NCBI RefSeq assembly: GCF_000717595.1
Contig: NZ_JNZO01000012.1
Coordinates: 124,001-188,000, forward strand
From: Streptomyces flavochromogenes
GTDB lineage: Bacteria; Actinomycetota; Actinomycetes; Streptomycetales; Streptomycetaceae
Direction: 5' to 3'
Length of the DNA: 64,000 bases
Shown: positions 27,640-36,697 of the stretch, in pieces
How the letters are laid out: each line of letters starts with the position of its first letter
Numbering within the stretch: position 1 is the stretch's first letter
Notes under the pieces: generated by a model
Told to the model about the DNA's origin: nothing
The model's database searches: none
Seen by the model: only the letters and a program-made list of their open reading frames with translations
Program-made: the position numbers and the translations under genes

Positions 27640-27715
27640 GATGCTCCCTGTGGCTCCCTGGGGCTTCCCCGGGAACTTCCCCGGGCTCCCCGCGGTGACG
27701 ACTCCGTCGCCGGGA

Positions 27716-27744
27716 ATCCTGAACAGGCTCCGATCGAACGTCAA
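27716..27744 (-). promoter_or_regulatory. Promoter of the DUF2264 gene with operator half-site
   Basis: TTGACG (27744-27739), 17 bp, CAGGAT (27721-27716). The spacer starts with TTCGATCG (27738-27731), the same half-site as in the palindrome at 27757-27788. The element closely matches the solute-binding-protein promoter at 28997-29025. Confidence 0.6.
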
Positions 27745-27756
27745 GAGATTCGGAGC

Positions 27757-27788
27757 GAATGATCGAAATTTCTTCCGTTCGATCATTC
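27757..27788. promoter_or_regulatory. Operator palindrome between DUF2264 gene and regulator
   Basis: Arms GAATGATCGAA (27757-27767) and TTCGATCATTC (27778-27788) are perfect 11-bp complements with a 10-bp spacer. It is strikingly AT-rich for this genome and lies between the divergent starts. Likely bound by the DeoR/LacI hybrid regulator encoded next to it. Confidence 0.7.
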
Positions 27789-27847
27789 AGGGGCCACGTG
27801 TGATCTAAGGTCGGGGAACCACCACCACCGCGAGGGGGAACTGCGCC

Positions 27848-28945
27848 GTGCGCGAGAGTGCTGCCGAACGACACGACCGACTGCTGGCCCTGGTGCGCGA
27901 GCGCGGCACCGCCCGCGTCGCCGAACTGGCCGAGCGGCTCGGGGTCTCCCCCGTGACCGCCCGCCGGGACGTCGAACTCCTGGCGGGCCGGGGCCTGCTC
28001 GACCGGGTGCACGGCCAGGTGTCCTGGCCCGAGCGGCGGGGCGCCCCGGGCGGCGGACGGACCGGCGAGGGCCTGGTCCTCGGCCTGCTCGCCCCCTCCG
28101 CCACGTACTACTTCGCCGAGGTCATCCGCGGTGCGCACGAGGCGGCCGCCCGCGCCGGCGCCCGGCTCGTCCTGCGCGTCTCGGACTACCGGCCGGAGGA
28201 GGACCGGGCCCGCACCGAGGGGCTGCTCGCGGCCGGCGCCGAGGGCGTCCTCGTCGCACCGGGCTGGCGGGGGCCCGAGGATCAGCGCGCGTACGGGGAC
28301 TGGCTGGCCGAACTCCCCGTACCGGCCGTGCTCCTGGAGCGCCGGGCCGAGCCCGGCAGCCCCCTGGACGGCCTCGACCGGGTCGCCTCCGACCACGCCC
28401 ACGGCGTCCTGCTCGCCCTGCGCCACCTGCTCGCCCTCGGCCACGCGACCCCGCTGCTCGTGGCGCGCCGGGACTCGCCGACCGCGCTCGCGGTGCGCGC
28501 CGGGTACGCCGAGGCGCTGGGCACCCTGGGCCTCGCGGAGCCCCGGCCGGTCATCGACTCCGTACCGGCGGAGGCGGATCCGGAGGGCTTCGAGCGGGCG
28601 GTACGGGCGCTCCACGAGGCGGTCGGGTCCGGCCTCGCGAGCGCGGCCCTGGTGCACAACGACGTGGACGCGATCGAGATCGTGCAGCGCCTCGCCGAGC
28701 TGGGCGTGCGGGTGCCGCAGGACCTGGCCCTGATCGCGTACGACGACGAGGTCGCCGCGCTGGCCGACACCCCGCTGACGGCGGTCGCGCCGCCGAAGCG
28801 GCAGGTGGGGCGGCACGCCACGGAACTCCTGGTGGAGCGGCTGACGGAGGGGGCGGACGAGGACGCGGCGCGGCGCCATCTGGGGCTGTTGCCGAGGCTG
28901 CGGGTCCGGGACTCGTGCGGGGCGCGCACGACGTCGTCCGCCTGA
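27848..28945 (+). CDS. DeoR-HTH/LacI-type hybrid transcriptional regulator
   Basis: A 365-residue regulator of mixed build. A DeoR/FaeA-type winged HTH at residues 8-60 (RHDRLLALVRERGTARVAEL, LGVSPVTARRDVELLAGRGLL, VHG) joins a LacI-type sugar-binding domain from about 75 (GLLAPSATYYFAEVIRGAHEAA to IAYDDEVAALADTPLTAV). Proteins of this build bind a sugar or sugar phosphate and repress nearby uptake genes. GTG 27848 is the start, with AGGGGGA upstream. It lies between the DUF2264 gene and the ABC transporter operon, both of which have its likely operator half-site TTCGATCA. Autoregulation is likely because the palindrome overlaps the -35 region. Confidence 0.88.
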   Translation: MRESAAERHDRLLALVRERGTARVAELAERLGVSPVTARRDVELLAGRGLLDRVHGQVSWPERRGAPGGGRTGEGLVLGLLAPSATYYFAEVIRGAHEAAARAGARLVLRVSDYRPEEDRARTEGLLAAGAEGVLVAPGWRGPEDQRAYGDWLAELPVPAVLLERRAEPGSPLDGLDRVASDHAHGVLLALRHLLALGHATPLLVARRDSPTALAVRAGYAEALGTLGLAEPRPVIDSVPAEADPEGFERAVRALHEAVGSGLASAALVHNDVDAIEIVQRLAELGVRVPQDLALIAYDDEVAALADTPLTAVAPPKRQVGRHATELLVERLTEGADEDAARRHLGLLPRLRVRDSCGARTTSSA

Positions 28946-28964
28946 GTTCCGGCCGACTTGCGTC

Positions 28965-29025
28965 TGATCTTTTTTCGATCAATCAATCTTTCGCTCTTGA
29001 CTTCGGTCATGAACGGTCACAGGAT
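28965..29025 (+). promoter_or_regulatory. Operator and promoter of the sugar ABC transporter operon
   Basis: TGATC-N7-GATCA (28965-28981) contains TTCGATCA, the half-site seen at 27757-27788. The promoter TTGACT (28997-29002), 17 bp, CAGGAT (29020-29025) follows; its spacer opens with TCGGTCA. It closely resembles the DUF2264 promoter, which indicates co-regulation. Confidence 0.6.
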
Positions 29026-29068
29026 CACGGCCACAACCTCCCCGCCGCCGCCCTTCAGGAGTCGTGCC

Positions 29069-30397
29069 GTGACCCGTAGTTGGAGCAGAACGTCCCGTGT
29101 CATAGCCGGCACCGCCACCGCCCTCGCCGTTCTCACGGCCTGCGGCGGCAGCGGTGACGACACAGCGAACAGCACGGCGAACAAGCCGAACGGGCCCGTG
29201 ACCATTACCTTCTGGGGCTGGGCCAAGGGCTCCAAGGACGTCGTCGACGCCTTCAACGCCTCCCACACCGACATCCAGGTGAAGTTCGAGGAGATCCCCT
29301 CCGGCACCGCCGGCGGCTACGCCAAGATCTCCAACGCCGTGAAGGCCGGCAACGCCCCCGACCTCGTCTCCATCGAGTACTCCTCGCTCCCCGAGTTCGT
29401 GAGCTCCGGCGCCCTCCAGGACATCGGCGGCCAGTTCACCGAGGCCGACCGCGCCAAGCTCCTCCCGCAGACCGTCGAACTCACCACCCTCGGCGGCAAG
29501 TCCTGGGCCGTCCCCTTCGACGCCGCCCCGCAGGCCTTCTTCTACCGCAAGGACCTCTTCGCGAAGTACAAGGTCCAGGTCCCCACCACCTGGGACGCGT
29601 TCAAGCAGGCCGCCGAGCAGGTCAAGAAGGCCGACGCCAAGGCCCGTATCGCCACCTTCTTCCCCGACGACCCGACCACCTTCGAGGCGATGGCCTGGCA
29701 GGCCGGCGCCCAGTGGTTCAAGGCCGAGAACGACACCTGGAAGATCGACACCACCGACGCGGCCACCACCAAGGTCGCCGGCTACTGGCAGGGTCTCCTC
29801 GACGCCGGGCTCGTCCACAAGAACGCCTCCTTCAGCCCCGAGTGGACCGGCTCCCTCAAGAACGGCACCACCATCGGCTACCTCGGCGCCTCCTGGGGCG
29901 CCGGCGTCCTCAAGGGCACCCTGCCCGAGCAGGACGGCAAGTGGGGCGTCGCCCCCATGCCCACCTGGGACGGCAAGCCCGCCAGCGGCATGCTCGGCGG
30001 CACCTCCTTCGCCGTGACCAAGGACAGCAAGCAGCAGGCCGCGGCCGTCACCTTCGCCGAGTGGATGTCCACCACCGAGGCCGGCGTGAAGGCCCGGATC
30101 GCCTCCGGCACCTCCTCCGCCTTCCCCGCCGCCACCGCGCTGCGCCCCGTCGCCAAGAAGGCCTTCGACGCGAGCTACTACGGAGGCCAGGACATCTACG
30201 CCCTCTTCGAGGCCGCGGGTGCCTCCATCAGCCCGAACTGGGCCTGGGGCCCGACCACCGGCACCACCAACACCACCATCAAGGACCACTTCGGCAAGAT
30301 CACCCAGGGCGGCCCCGGCATCGCCGACGCCGTCAAGGCCGGTCACGACGCCACCGTCGCCGAACTCACCAAGCGCGGCCTGAAGGTCGAGGGCTGA
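29069..30397 (+). CDS. Sugar ABC transporter solute-binding lipoprotein
   Basis: A 442-residue family 1 (MalE-like) extracellular solute-binding lipoprotein. The signal peptide ends in the lipobox LTAC followed by GGSGDD, so it is anchored outside the membrane. The mature part has the family features: TITFWGWAKGSKDVVDAFN, EYSSLPEFVSSGALQDI, and WAVPFDAAPQAFFYRKDLF, which forms the sugar cleft. GTG 29069 has AGGAG 7 nt upstream; the longer frame has no such signal. It is first in the operon with two permease genes. No ATPase gene is in the operon, so a shared MsiK-type ATPase elsewhere probably powers it, as is usual in Streptomyces. Substrate unknown. Confidence 0.92.
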   Translation: MTRSWSRTSRVIAGTATALAVLTACGGSGDDTANSTANKPNGPVTITFWGWAKGSKDVVDAFNASHTDIQVKFEEIPSGTAGGYAKISNAVKAGNAPDLVSIEYSSLPEFVSSGALQDIGGQFTEADRAKLLPQTVELTTLGGKSWAVPFDAAPQAFFYRKDLFAKYKVQVPTTWDAFKQAAEQVKKADAKARIATFFPDDPTTFEAMAWQAGAQWFKAENDTWKIDTTDAATTKVAGYWQGLLDAGLVHKNASFSPEWTGSLKNGTTIGYLGASWGAGVLKGTLPEQDGKWGVAPMPTWDGKPASGMLGGTSFAVTKDSKQQAAAVTFAEWMSTTEAGVKARIASGTSSAFPAATALRPVAKKAFDASYYGGQDIYALFEAAGASISPNWAWGPTTGTTNTTIKDHFGKITQGGPGIADAVKAGHDATVAELTKRGLKVEG

Positions 30398-30401
30398 CCG
30401 G

Positions 30402-31346
30402 ATGAAGGCCCGCACCCGCGCCGCCACGATCCTGCTGACCCCCTTCTTCCTGCTGTTCACCGCGGTGATGGTGGTGCCGATCGGATACGCGGTCTGGCTC
30501 AGCCTCTTCACCGAGAAGCAGTCCGGACTGGGCTTCGGGGGCACCGAGACCGTCTTCACCGGCCTCGACAACTACACCGCGGCGCTGGGTGACCGGGCCT
30601 TCCGCGAGGGCTTCGGCGTCCTGCTCGGATACTGCCTGCTCTACATCCCGCTGCTGCTCGCCGGGGCCCTCGGCCTCGCCCTCCTGCTCGACTCGGCACT
30701 CGCCCGCGCCCGCCGCTTCTTCCAGCTCGCGCTCTTCCTGCCGCACGCCGTCCCGGGCATCATCGCCGCGCTGATCTGGGTCTACCTCTACACACCCCAG
30801 CTCAGCCCGGTCGTCCAGGCCATGGAGGCCGGAGGCATCGGCTTCGACTTCTTCTCCCCCGAGGGCGCGCTGCCCTCCGTCGTCAACATCGCGCTGTGGG
30901 AGTGGCTCGGCTACAACATGGTGATCTTCTACGCGGCCCTCCAGGCCATCGACCGCTCCGTCCTCGAAGCGGCCACCGTCGACGGGGCCGGCGCCTGGCG
31001 CATCGCCTTCTCCGTCAAGGTCCCGCTCGTCAAGGCCTCGCTCGCCATGGTCGCCCTCTTCACGATCATCGGCTCCCTCCAGCTCTTCACCGAGCCGCTG
31101 ATCCTCAACAAGGGCACGGGCTCCGCCGTCACCTCCACCTGGACGCCGAACATGTACGCCTACACCGCGGCCTTCGACCGCAACGACTACGGACTCGCCG
31201 CGGCCGCGTCCGTACTCCTCGCCCTGACGGCGGCGCTGCTGTCGTTCGCGGTGACGCGGATGACGGGCCGTCGCAAGGCGGGAACGGCCCGTACGCCCGC
31301 GCCGGCCCGGAAGCCCGCGCCCGCACGGAAGGAGCGCACGGCATGA
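30402..31346 (+). CDS. Sugar ABC transporter permease (MalF type)
   Basis: A 314-residue inner-membrane permease. About six hydrophobic helices are visible, beginning with ATILLTPFFLLFTAVMVVPIGYAVWL. The EAA loop that docks the ATPase is EAATVDGAGAWRIAFSVKVPLVK near residue 190. A basic Pro/Ala-rich tail (RTPAPARKPAPARKERT) ends the protein. It starts 4 bp after the binding-protein stop and overlaps the next permease by ATGA, so the three are translationally coupled. No ATPase gene follows. Confidence 0.93.
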   Translation: MKARTRAATILLTPFFLLFTAVMVVPIGYAVWLSLFTEKQSGLGFGGTETVFTGLDNYTAALGDRAFREGFGVLLGYCLLYIPLLLAGALGLALLLDSALARARRFFQLALFLPHAVPGIIAALIWVYLYTPQLSPVVQAMEAGGIGFDFFSPEGALPSVVNIALWEWLGYNMVIFYAALQAIDRSVLEAATVDGAGAWRIAFSVKVPLVKASLAMVALFTIIGSLQLFTEPLILNKGTGSAVTSTWTPNMYAYTAAFDRNDYGLAAAASVLLALTAALLSFAVTRMTGRRKAGTARTPAPARKPAPARKERTA

Positions 31347-32200
31347 GCGGCCGACCCCGCACCGGCTCCGTCTGGCTCTCCAAGGCCGCCGTCAACGGCG
31401 CCCTCGTCCTCGCCGTCGTCTACATGCTCTTCCCGCTGGTCTGGCTGCTGACCGCCGCCACCAAGGACGCCGGCGGCCTCCTCGCCGGAAACGCCTTCTC
31501 CTTCGAGGGCTTCGACCTGGGCGGCAACCTCACCCGGCTCGCCGAGTACAACGACGGCATCTACTTCCACTGGTACGCCAACAGCCTGCTGTACGCCGGA
31601 CTCGGCGCCCTCGCCTGCTCGTTCGTCAGCGTCGCCGCCGGCTACGCCTTCCACGTCTACGACTTCCGGGGCAAGGAGAAGCTCTTCGGCCTCGTCCTCC
31701 TGGGCGTGCTCGTGCCCACCACCGCGCTCGCCCTGCCGATGTACCTCCTGGCCAGCGAGGTCGGGGTCGTCAACACCTACTGGGCCGTCCTCATCCCCGT
31801 CCTCGTCAACCCCTTCGGCGTCTACCTGTCCCGGGTCTTCTGCGCCGGCTACATCCCCGACGAGGCCCTGGAGGCAGCCCGTATCGACGGGGCGGGCGAG
31901 CTGCGCGTCTTCTGGTCCATCGGTCTGCGCATGGTGATGCCCGGCTTCGTGACCGTCTTCCTCTTCCAGTTCACCGCCGTCTGGAACAACTTCTTCCTCC
32001 CCCTGGTGATGCTGTCGGACCAGAAGCTCTACCCGCTGAGCCTCGGCCTGTACGCCTGGAACAGCAACGCCCACGCCGAACCCGACTTCTACCCCCTCGT
32101 CGTCACCGGATCCCTGCTCGCCGTCGTCCCCCTCGTCGTCGCCTTCGTCTCCCTCCAGCGCCACTGGAAGGCCGGTCTGACGGCCGGCAGCGTCAAGTGA
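31343..32200 (+). CDS. Sugar ABC transporter permease (MalG type)
   Basis: A 285-residue permease with about six membrane helices (ALVLAVVYMLFPLVWLL first). The EAA motif is EAARIDGAGELRVFWSIGLRMVMP near residue 180. ATG 31343 overlaps the previous stop codon (ATGA) and is preceded by GGAAGGAG. It pairs with the MalF-type permease to import the sugar bound by the lipoprotein. The 2-hydroxyacid dehydrogenase gene follows immediately and may overlap by GTGA. Confidence 0.93.
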   Translation: MSGRPRTGSVWLSKAAVNGALVLAVVYMLFPLVWLLTAATKDAGGLLAGNAFSFEGFDLGGNLTRLAEYNDGIYFHWYANSLLYAGLGALACSFVSVAAGYAFHVYDFRGKEKLFGLVLLGVLVPTTALALPMYLLASEVGVVNTYWAVLIPVLVNPFGVYLSRVFCAGYIPDEALEAARIDGAGELRVFWSIGLRMVMPGFVTVFLFQFTAVWNNFFLPLVMLSDQKLYPLSLGLYAWNSNAHAEPDFYPLVVTGSLLAVVPLVVAFVSLQRHWKAGLTAGSVK

Positions 32201-32217
32201 GGAGCTCAGGTACAACG

Positions 32218-33240
32218 ATGCACCCGACCACCGACAACCGCCCCGCGCTGCTGCTCGCGATGGGCGAGGGCGTAGCCGAACGCCTCCTCACGGACACCCA
32301 CCGCACCCGCCTCGGCACGCTCACCCGCACGGACCCGCACCTGGTCGCCCACGACCTGACGTCCCGGGACCCGCGGATCACCACCGCGCTCGCCGAGGCC
32401 GAGATCCTCCTCACCTGCTGGGGAGCGACCCCGCTGACCGCCGACATCCTGGACCGCGCACCGCGCCTGCGGGCAGTGGTCCACGCGGCCGGCTCGGTCA
32501 AGCACCACATCACCGAGGACTGCTGGGACCGCGGCCTGCGCGTCACCTCGGCCGCCGCGGCCAACGCGCTGCCGGTGGCGGAGTACACGCTCGCCGCGAT
32601 CCTCTTCGCGGGAAAACGGGTCCTCGGCTCGGCCCAGCGGTACGCCGAACTCCGCGCCGACCACGCCTGGCTCACCGAGTCCGCCACCTGGGGCAACTAC
32701 CGCCGCACGGTCGGCATCGTCGGCGCGTCCCGGATCGGCCGCAGGGTGATCGACCTGCTGCGCCCCTTCGACATCGAGATCCTCCTGTACGACCCGTACG
32801 TCGACGTCCCGCCGCCCGGCGTGGAACTGGTGACCGACCTCGACGACCTGTGCGCCCGCAGCACGGTCGTCTCGGTCCACGCCCCCCAGCTCCCGTCCAC
32901 GACCCACATGATCGGCGCCCCCCAACTGGCGGCGATGCGCGACGGAACGACCCTGATCAACACCTCCCGGGGCTCCCTGATCGACGAGCGGGCCCTCCTC
33001 CCCCACCTGACCTCGGGCCGCCTCCACGCGACCCTGGACGTCACGGACCCGGAACTCCCACCCCCCGACTCCCCCCTCTACACCCTCCCGAACGTCCTGC
33101 TCACCCCGCACGTGGCGGGCTCCCTGGGCAACGAACTCCACCGGATGACGGACCAGGCCCTCGACGAGGTGGGACGGTACGTCCGGGGCGAACCGTTCGC
33201 GGAGGAGGTCAGGGCGTCAGACCTCCAGCGTTCGGCGTAG
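32218..33240 (+). CDS. D-2-hydroxyacid dehydrogenase
   Basis: A 340-residue NAD(P)-dependent D-isomer-specific 2-hydroxyacid dehydrogenase. The Rossmann motif is VGIVGASRIGRRVIDLL, where the usual GxGxxG reads GASRIG. The catalytic Arg is in INTSRGSLID, and the His in TPHVAGSLGNELHRM closes the active site. It is last in the transporter operon, so it probably handles a sugar acid or keto acid derived from the imported substrate. ATG 32218 is chosen; a GTG at 32197 that overlaps the permease stop is also possible and adds seven residues. Its 3' end overlaps the convergent STAND gene by 24 bp. Confidence 0.87.
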   Translation: MHPTTDNRPALLLAMGEGVAERLLTDTHRTRLGTLTRTDPHLVAHDLTSRDPRITTALAEAEILLTCWGATPLTADILDRAPRLRAVVHAAGSVKHHITEDCWDRGLRVTSAAAANALPVAEYTLAAILFAGKRVLGSAQRYAELRADHAWLTESATWGNYRRTVGIVGASRIGRRVIDLLRPFDIEILLYDPYVDVPPPGVELVTDLDDLCARSTVVSVHAPQLPSTTHMIGAPQLAAMRDGTTLINTSRGSLIDERALLPHLTSGRLHATLDVTDPELPPPDSPLYTLPNVLLTPHVAGSLGNELHRMTDQALDEVGRYVRGEPFAEEVRASDLQRSA

Positions 33241-36200
33241 CCGGTCGGCCTCGGCGAGGACCAGGGGAACGGCCTCGGGCTCGTGGCGCAGGACGGCCGG
33301 CAGCGCCTCGTACCAGGGCCCCACGTGCAGGGCGAGCGCGGCGATCTCGCGGGCGCGGACGGGGTCGGGGTGCGCCAGGGCCAGGACCGCGTAGGCCCGG
33401 GCCCTGGCCAGGCCGACGCGCGCGAGCCCGTCGAGAAGGGCCTCGGCCCGCCCGTGCTCACCGGCGCGGGCCCACACCTCCGCGAGGTCGAGCCGGAGCG
33501 CGGCGGTCTCCTCGGTCAGCTCCGCGGTCGCCTCCGTCACCAGCGACTCCGCGTCGTCGTGCCGACCGGCCGCGACGCACGCCTGCGCCACGAACGACAC
33601 CTCGCGGCGCCCGTCGGCGGGACGCAGGTACGACGACGCCTCGGCCAGCAGGTCTGCGGCCTCCTCCGGCCGGCCCAGGACCGTCTGCGCCCGCACCACG
33701 GCGGCCAGCGGCACCGCCGTGTACCGCAGGGTCCCGCGCGCGGCGGCCACCGCGCGGTCCAGCTCCAGGGCCGCCTCGTCGTCCCGGCCCTCCCCGTGCA
33801 GGGCCCGGGCGCGCGCCGCCCGGGCCTCCACCTCCGCGGCCGGGACCCCGGTCTCGGGCGCGGGCAGCCGGGGGCGCGGTACGCCGTCGCCGCTCAGCCG
33901 CACACAGCCGCGTCGCTCGGTCGGCCGGCCGAACTCCCGGAGCAGCTCGTCGGGACCCTCGGCCTCCCGGGCGCGGGCGATCAGCCCGGCCAGGTACTCC
34001 CGCTGATCGACGCGGGCTCCCCGGGACTGCCGCTCGGCCTCCTCGAAGCGGCCCGTCGCGAGGAGGGCCCGGACGACCCGGAGCAGGTGCGGTTCCCGGT
34101 CCGTACCCGCCTCCAGGCCGTCCGTCAGGATCCGTGCGGGCGCGAGGTGTCCGGCCAGGGCCAGTGACTCCGCCACGGCGGCCAGGACAGGGGCGACGTC
34201 CTCGTGCCGGGGCGCCCGGCTCACCTCCTCCACCCGGCTCAGGAGCGCGGCGGCCCGCTCGCGGTGACCCGCCGCGGTGAGGGCACGGACGAGGCACACC
34301 TTCAGGCCCGATCCCTGCGGATCGGCCACATCGGGTTCGTTCGCCGCGAGAGCCTCGGCCTCCTCGACGTACCCCGTCCGGACGAGGGCTCCGAGGGCCG
34401 CCCGTACGGCGCGGGGACGGCTGAACCGGTCGGTCAGCTCGGCGAGAACGGGTCGGATCCTGTCGACGGCGTCCTGCTCGGCCCATGCCTCGACGAGTAC
34501 GGCGCGGGCGTGGCTCCGGCTGCTCTCCGAGGTGAGCAGGGCGAGGAGCTCCTCGGCCCGTTCCGGGTCCCCCTGCTGTGCCAGCGCCTTGACCAGGGCG
34601 AGGCGCATCGCCTCACCGTGACGCGAGGTCCCGGGCTCGACGGCGAGCGTCTCGGCCCGCGCGGCGGCTCCGGCGGCCACGAGAGCGGTGATCAACTCGG
34701 CGGCGAGCTCGCTCCCGCCGGCGGGAGCCTCTTCCTCGACGAGTGCGAGCGCTTCGTGAACGAGGCGGCCGGGCCGGGGCGACGCCTGGGGACCCGGGGC
34801 GCCGGGGGCCGTGGAAGGGTCGGCGGTACCCGGGGCCGCCGCGATGCGCAGCAGCCCCAGCACCCTCCCGAATCCCTGCTCCGACCGGGCGAGGGCCAGG
34901 GCCTCGGGTTCACGGGACGATGCCGCGAGGGCGCCGCAGACGATCGCGTGGCCGAGGGCACGGGTCCGGGGCTCCCTCACCTCGCGCACCGCCTCCAGGG
35001 CACGCCGGAACTCGCCCGCGCCGCACCGGAAAGCCACCAGGGCCAGCAGCGGACGACGGCGCAGGATCGCCCCCGACAGCGCGTTCATGACCCCCTCCGC
35101 CCGGTCCGCCGCGCCGACGGCGAGCCAGGAGTCGCCGACGGCCCAGAGCGCGAAGGGGCGTTCCTGGCTCTGGTGTTCGGCGCGGGCCAGGGAGTCCGCC
35201 TCGTCCAGGAGGGCATGGGCCCGTTCCTGCCGGCCGTCGGCGTACAGCAGTTCGGCGAGGGCGCACAGGGCCCGGATCCGGTTCGGCGGTGCGAGTCCGC
35301 GCGCGAGCGCCAGCGCGCGGTCCCGCTCGCCGAGCTCGGCCCAGGCCACGGGCAGGTCGGCGGGGACCTGGCCGTTGCGGTCCCGCAGCGCGGCCCGCCG
35401 CAGGGCCAGCCGCAGCAGCGCGGTGAGGAGGGCAGGACGGTCACCCCGCGCGAGCGCCGCCTCCCCTGCCGCCTCGATCTCGGCAAGCGCCGCCCCGTCG
35501 CCGCCCGTGGCGGCGAGCAGCCGGTCGTGCCGTACCGCGTCGAGTGCGCACTCCACCATCCCGTCCTGGTCTCCGGCCGCTCGCAGCATGGTGAACCAGC
35601 CGTGCAGCAGGTACGCCGGTGTGTCCGCCGGCCAGCCCCGGGCCCGCCGGTCCTCCGCCCATCCGCGCAGGACCCCTCGCCACCGCTCCTGCTCGCGCGG
35701 GCCCAGCATCTCCCGTGCCTGGACGACCAGTTCCTCGTGGGCGAGGAGGTATCCCCCGCCGCGGAGCGCGAACGTGCGTCCGGGGCCGGTACGGAGCAGG
35801 TCCCGCACCCGGTAGGGCACGTCTCCGGTCAGCTCCGCGAGGTCGTCCGCCGTCAGGCCGCCGCCCGAGGCGGTGACCAGCCCGAGGAGCTCGTACGGGA
35901 GTCCGCCCGCCGCCAGGAGGTGCTTGAGCTCGCGCTCCGCCTCCGCCCTGATCGCGCGGGCCCGTGGGGACGGCGGGAGGACGCGTACGACCTCCGGGTT
36001 CCTGAGCGGATGGTCCGGCCGCACGTCCGCGGGGAGCGGCGGGTTCAGCCGGCCGGAGACGACGACCGGCCCGGAGACGGGCAGCAGGCTCGCGATCGAG
36101 CGGGCTTCCGGGCCCGTCGTCACGCCCCGGTCCTCGTCCAGGCCGTCGACCAGCAGGACCATCCGTTCGCCGCGCGCGGCGCAGACCCGGGCGGCCGCGC

Positions 36201-36651
36201 CGTACAGGCGGAACAGATGGGCCTCCTTGGTGGCGGCGGTCAGGTGGGCCGGGATCCCTTCGCCGGCCAGCTCCGCGAGCTGTTCCAGGACCACGTCGAC
36301 ATAGGCGGCGACATCGTTCTGCGAGCCGAGGCGGGCGGTGATGAAGAAGGGGACGATCCGCACGCCGGCCGGCGGGTCGAGCGCGAACCAGGCCATGAGC
36401 GCCGTCTTCCCGGCCCAGGCGTCCGCCCGCCACCACCGGTACCCGTCCCCCGTGAGGCAGAAGGCGGCGAGTTCGGCCAACTCGGCCTCTCGGCCGACGA
36501 GTTCCGGCGGGGCGATGCGCCGGACCTGTTCCCGGTACGCCGAGCGGACCGTCGCCCCCGCATTCAGGCCGACCCGGTTGCCGTCGCCGATCACGACGAC
36601 GCCCGTCTCGTTGTCGACCGTGACCGACCGCTCTCCCCCTGCCTGCTCCAT
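33217..36651 (-). CDS. NACHT/STAND-type ATPase with TPR-like C-terminal repeats
   Basis: A 1144-residue signal-transduction ATPase. A short N-terminal segment SVTVDNETGVVVIGDGNRV is typical of actinobacterial STAND proteins. Walker A is ADAWAGKT (76-83, with K82), and Walker B is VLLVDGLDED (165-174), the NACHT hallmark. Beyond about residue 380 the protein is helical repeats rich in Ala, Leu, Arg and Glu (ALARGDRPALLTALLRLALR and many similar), like TPRs. No separate effector domain, toxin or membrane helix is recognised. STAND proteins act as switches in regulation, defence or cell death; which applies here is unknown. A TAGGTT -10 seven bases before the ATG suggests a leaderless mRNA. Confidence 0.75.
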   Translation of the reverse strand: MEQAGGERSVTVDNETGVVVIGDGNRVGLNAGATVRSAYREQVRRIAPPELVGREAELAELAAFCLTGDGYRWWRADAWAGKTALMAWFALDPPAGVRIVPFFITARLGSQNDVAAYVDVVLEQLAELAGEGIPAHLTAATKEAHLFRLYGAAARVCAARGERMVLLVDGLDEDRGVTTGPEARSIASLLPVSGPVVVSGRLNPPLPADVRPDHPLRNPEVVRVLPPSPRARAIRAEAERELKHLLAAGGLPYELLGLVTASGGGLTADDLAELTGDVPYRVRDLLRTGPGRTFALRGGGYLLAHEELVVQAREMLGPREQERWRGVLRGWAEDRRARGWPADTPAYLLHGWFTMLRAAGDQDGMVECALDAVRHDRLLAATGGDGAALAEIEAAGEAALARGDRPALLTALLRLALRRAALRDRNGQVPADLPVAWAELGERDRALALARGLAPPNRIRALCALAELLYADGRQERAHALLDEADSLARAEHQSQERPFALWAVGDSWLAVGAADRAEGVMNALSGAILRRRPLLALVAFRCGAGEFRRALEAVREVREPRTRALGHAIVCGALAASSREPEALALARSEQGFGRVLGLLRIAAAPGTADPSTAPGAPGPQASPRPGRLVHEALALVEEEAPAGGSELAAELITALVAAGAAARAETLAVEPGTSRHGEAMRLALVKALAQQGDPERAEELLALLTSESSRSHARAVLVEAWAEQDAVDRIRPVLAELTDRFSRPRAVRAALGALVRTGYVEEAEALAANEPDVADPQGSGLKVCLVRALTAAGHRERAAALLSRVEEVSRAPRHEDVAPVLAAVAESLALAGHLAPARILTDGLEAGTDREPHLLRVVRALLATGRFEEAERQSRGARVDQREYLAGLIARAREAEGPDELLREFGRPTERRGCVRLSGDGVPRPRLPAPETGVPAAEVEARAARARALHGEGRDDEAALELDRAVAAARGTLRYTAVPLAAVVRAQTVLGRPEEAADLLAEASSYLRPADGRREVSFVAQACVAAGRHDDAESLVTEATAELTEETAALRLDLAEVWARAGEHGRAEALLDGLARVGLARARAYAVLALAHPDPVRAREIAALALHVGPWYEALPAVLRHEPEAVPLVLAEADRLRRTLEV

Positions 36652-36697
36652 GCGCCCAACCTAGACTGGAGAGATCGCACCTGGGTCGGGAGGCGTC

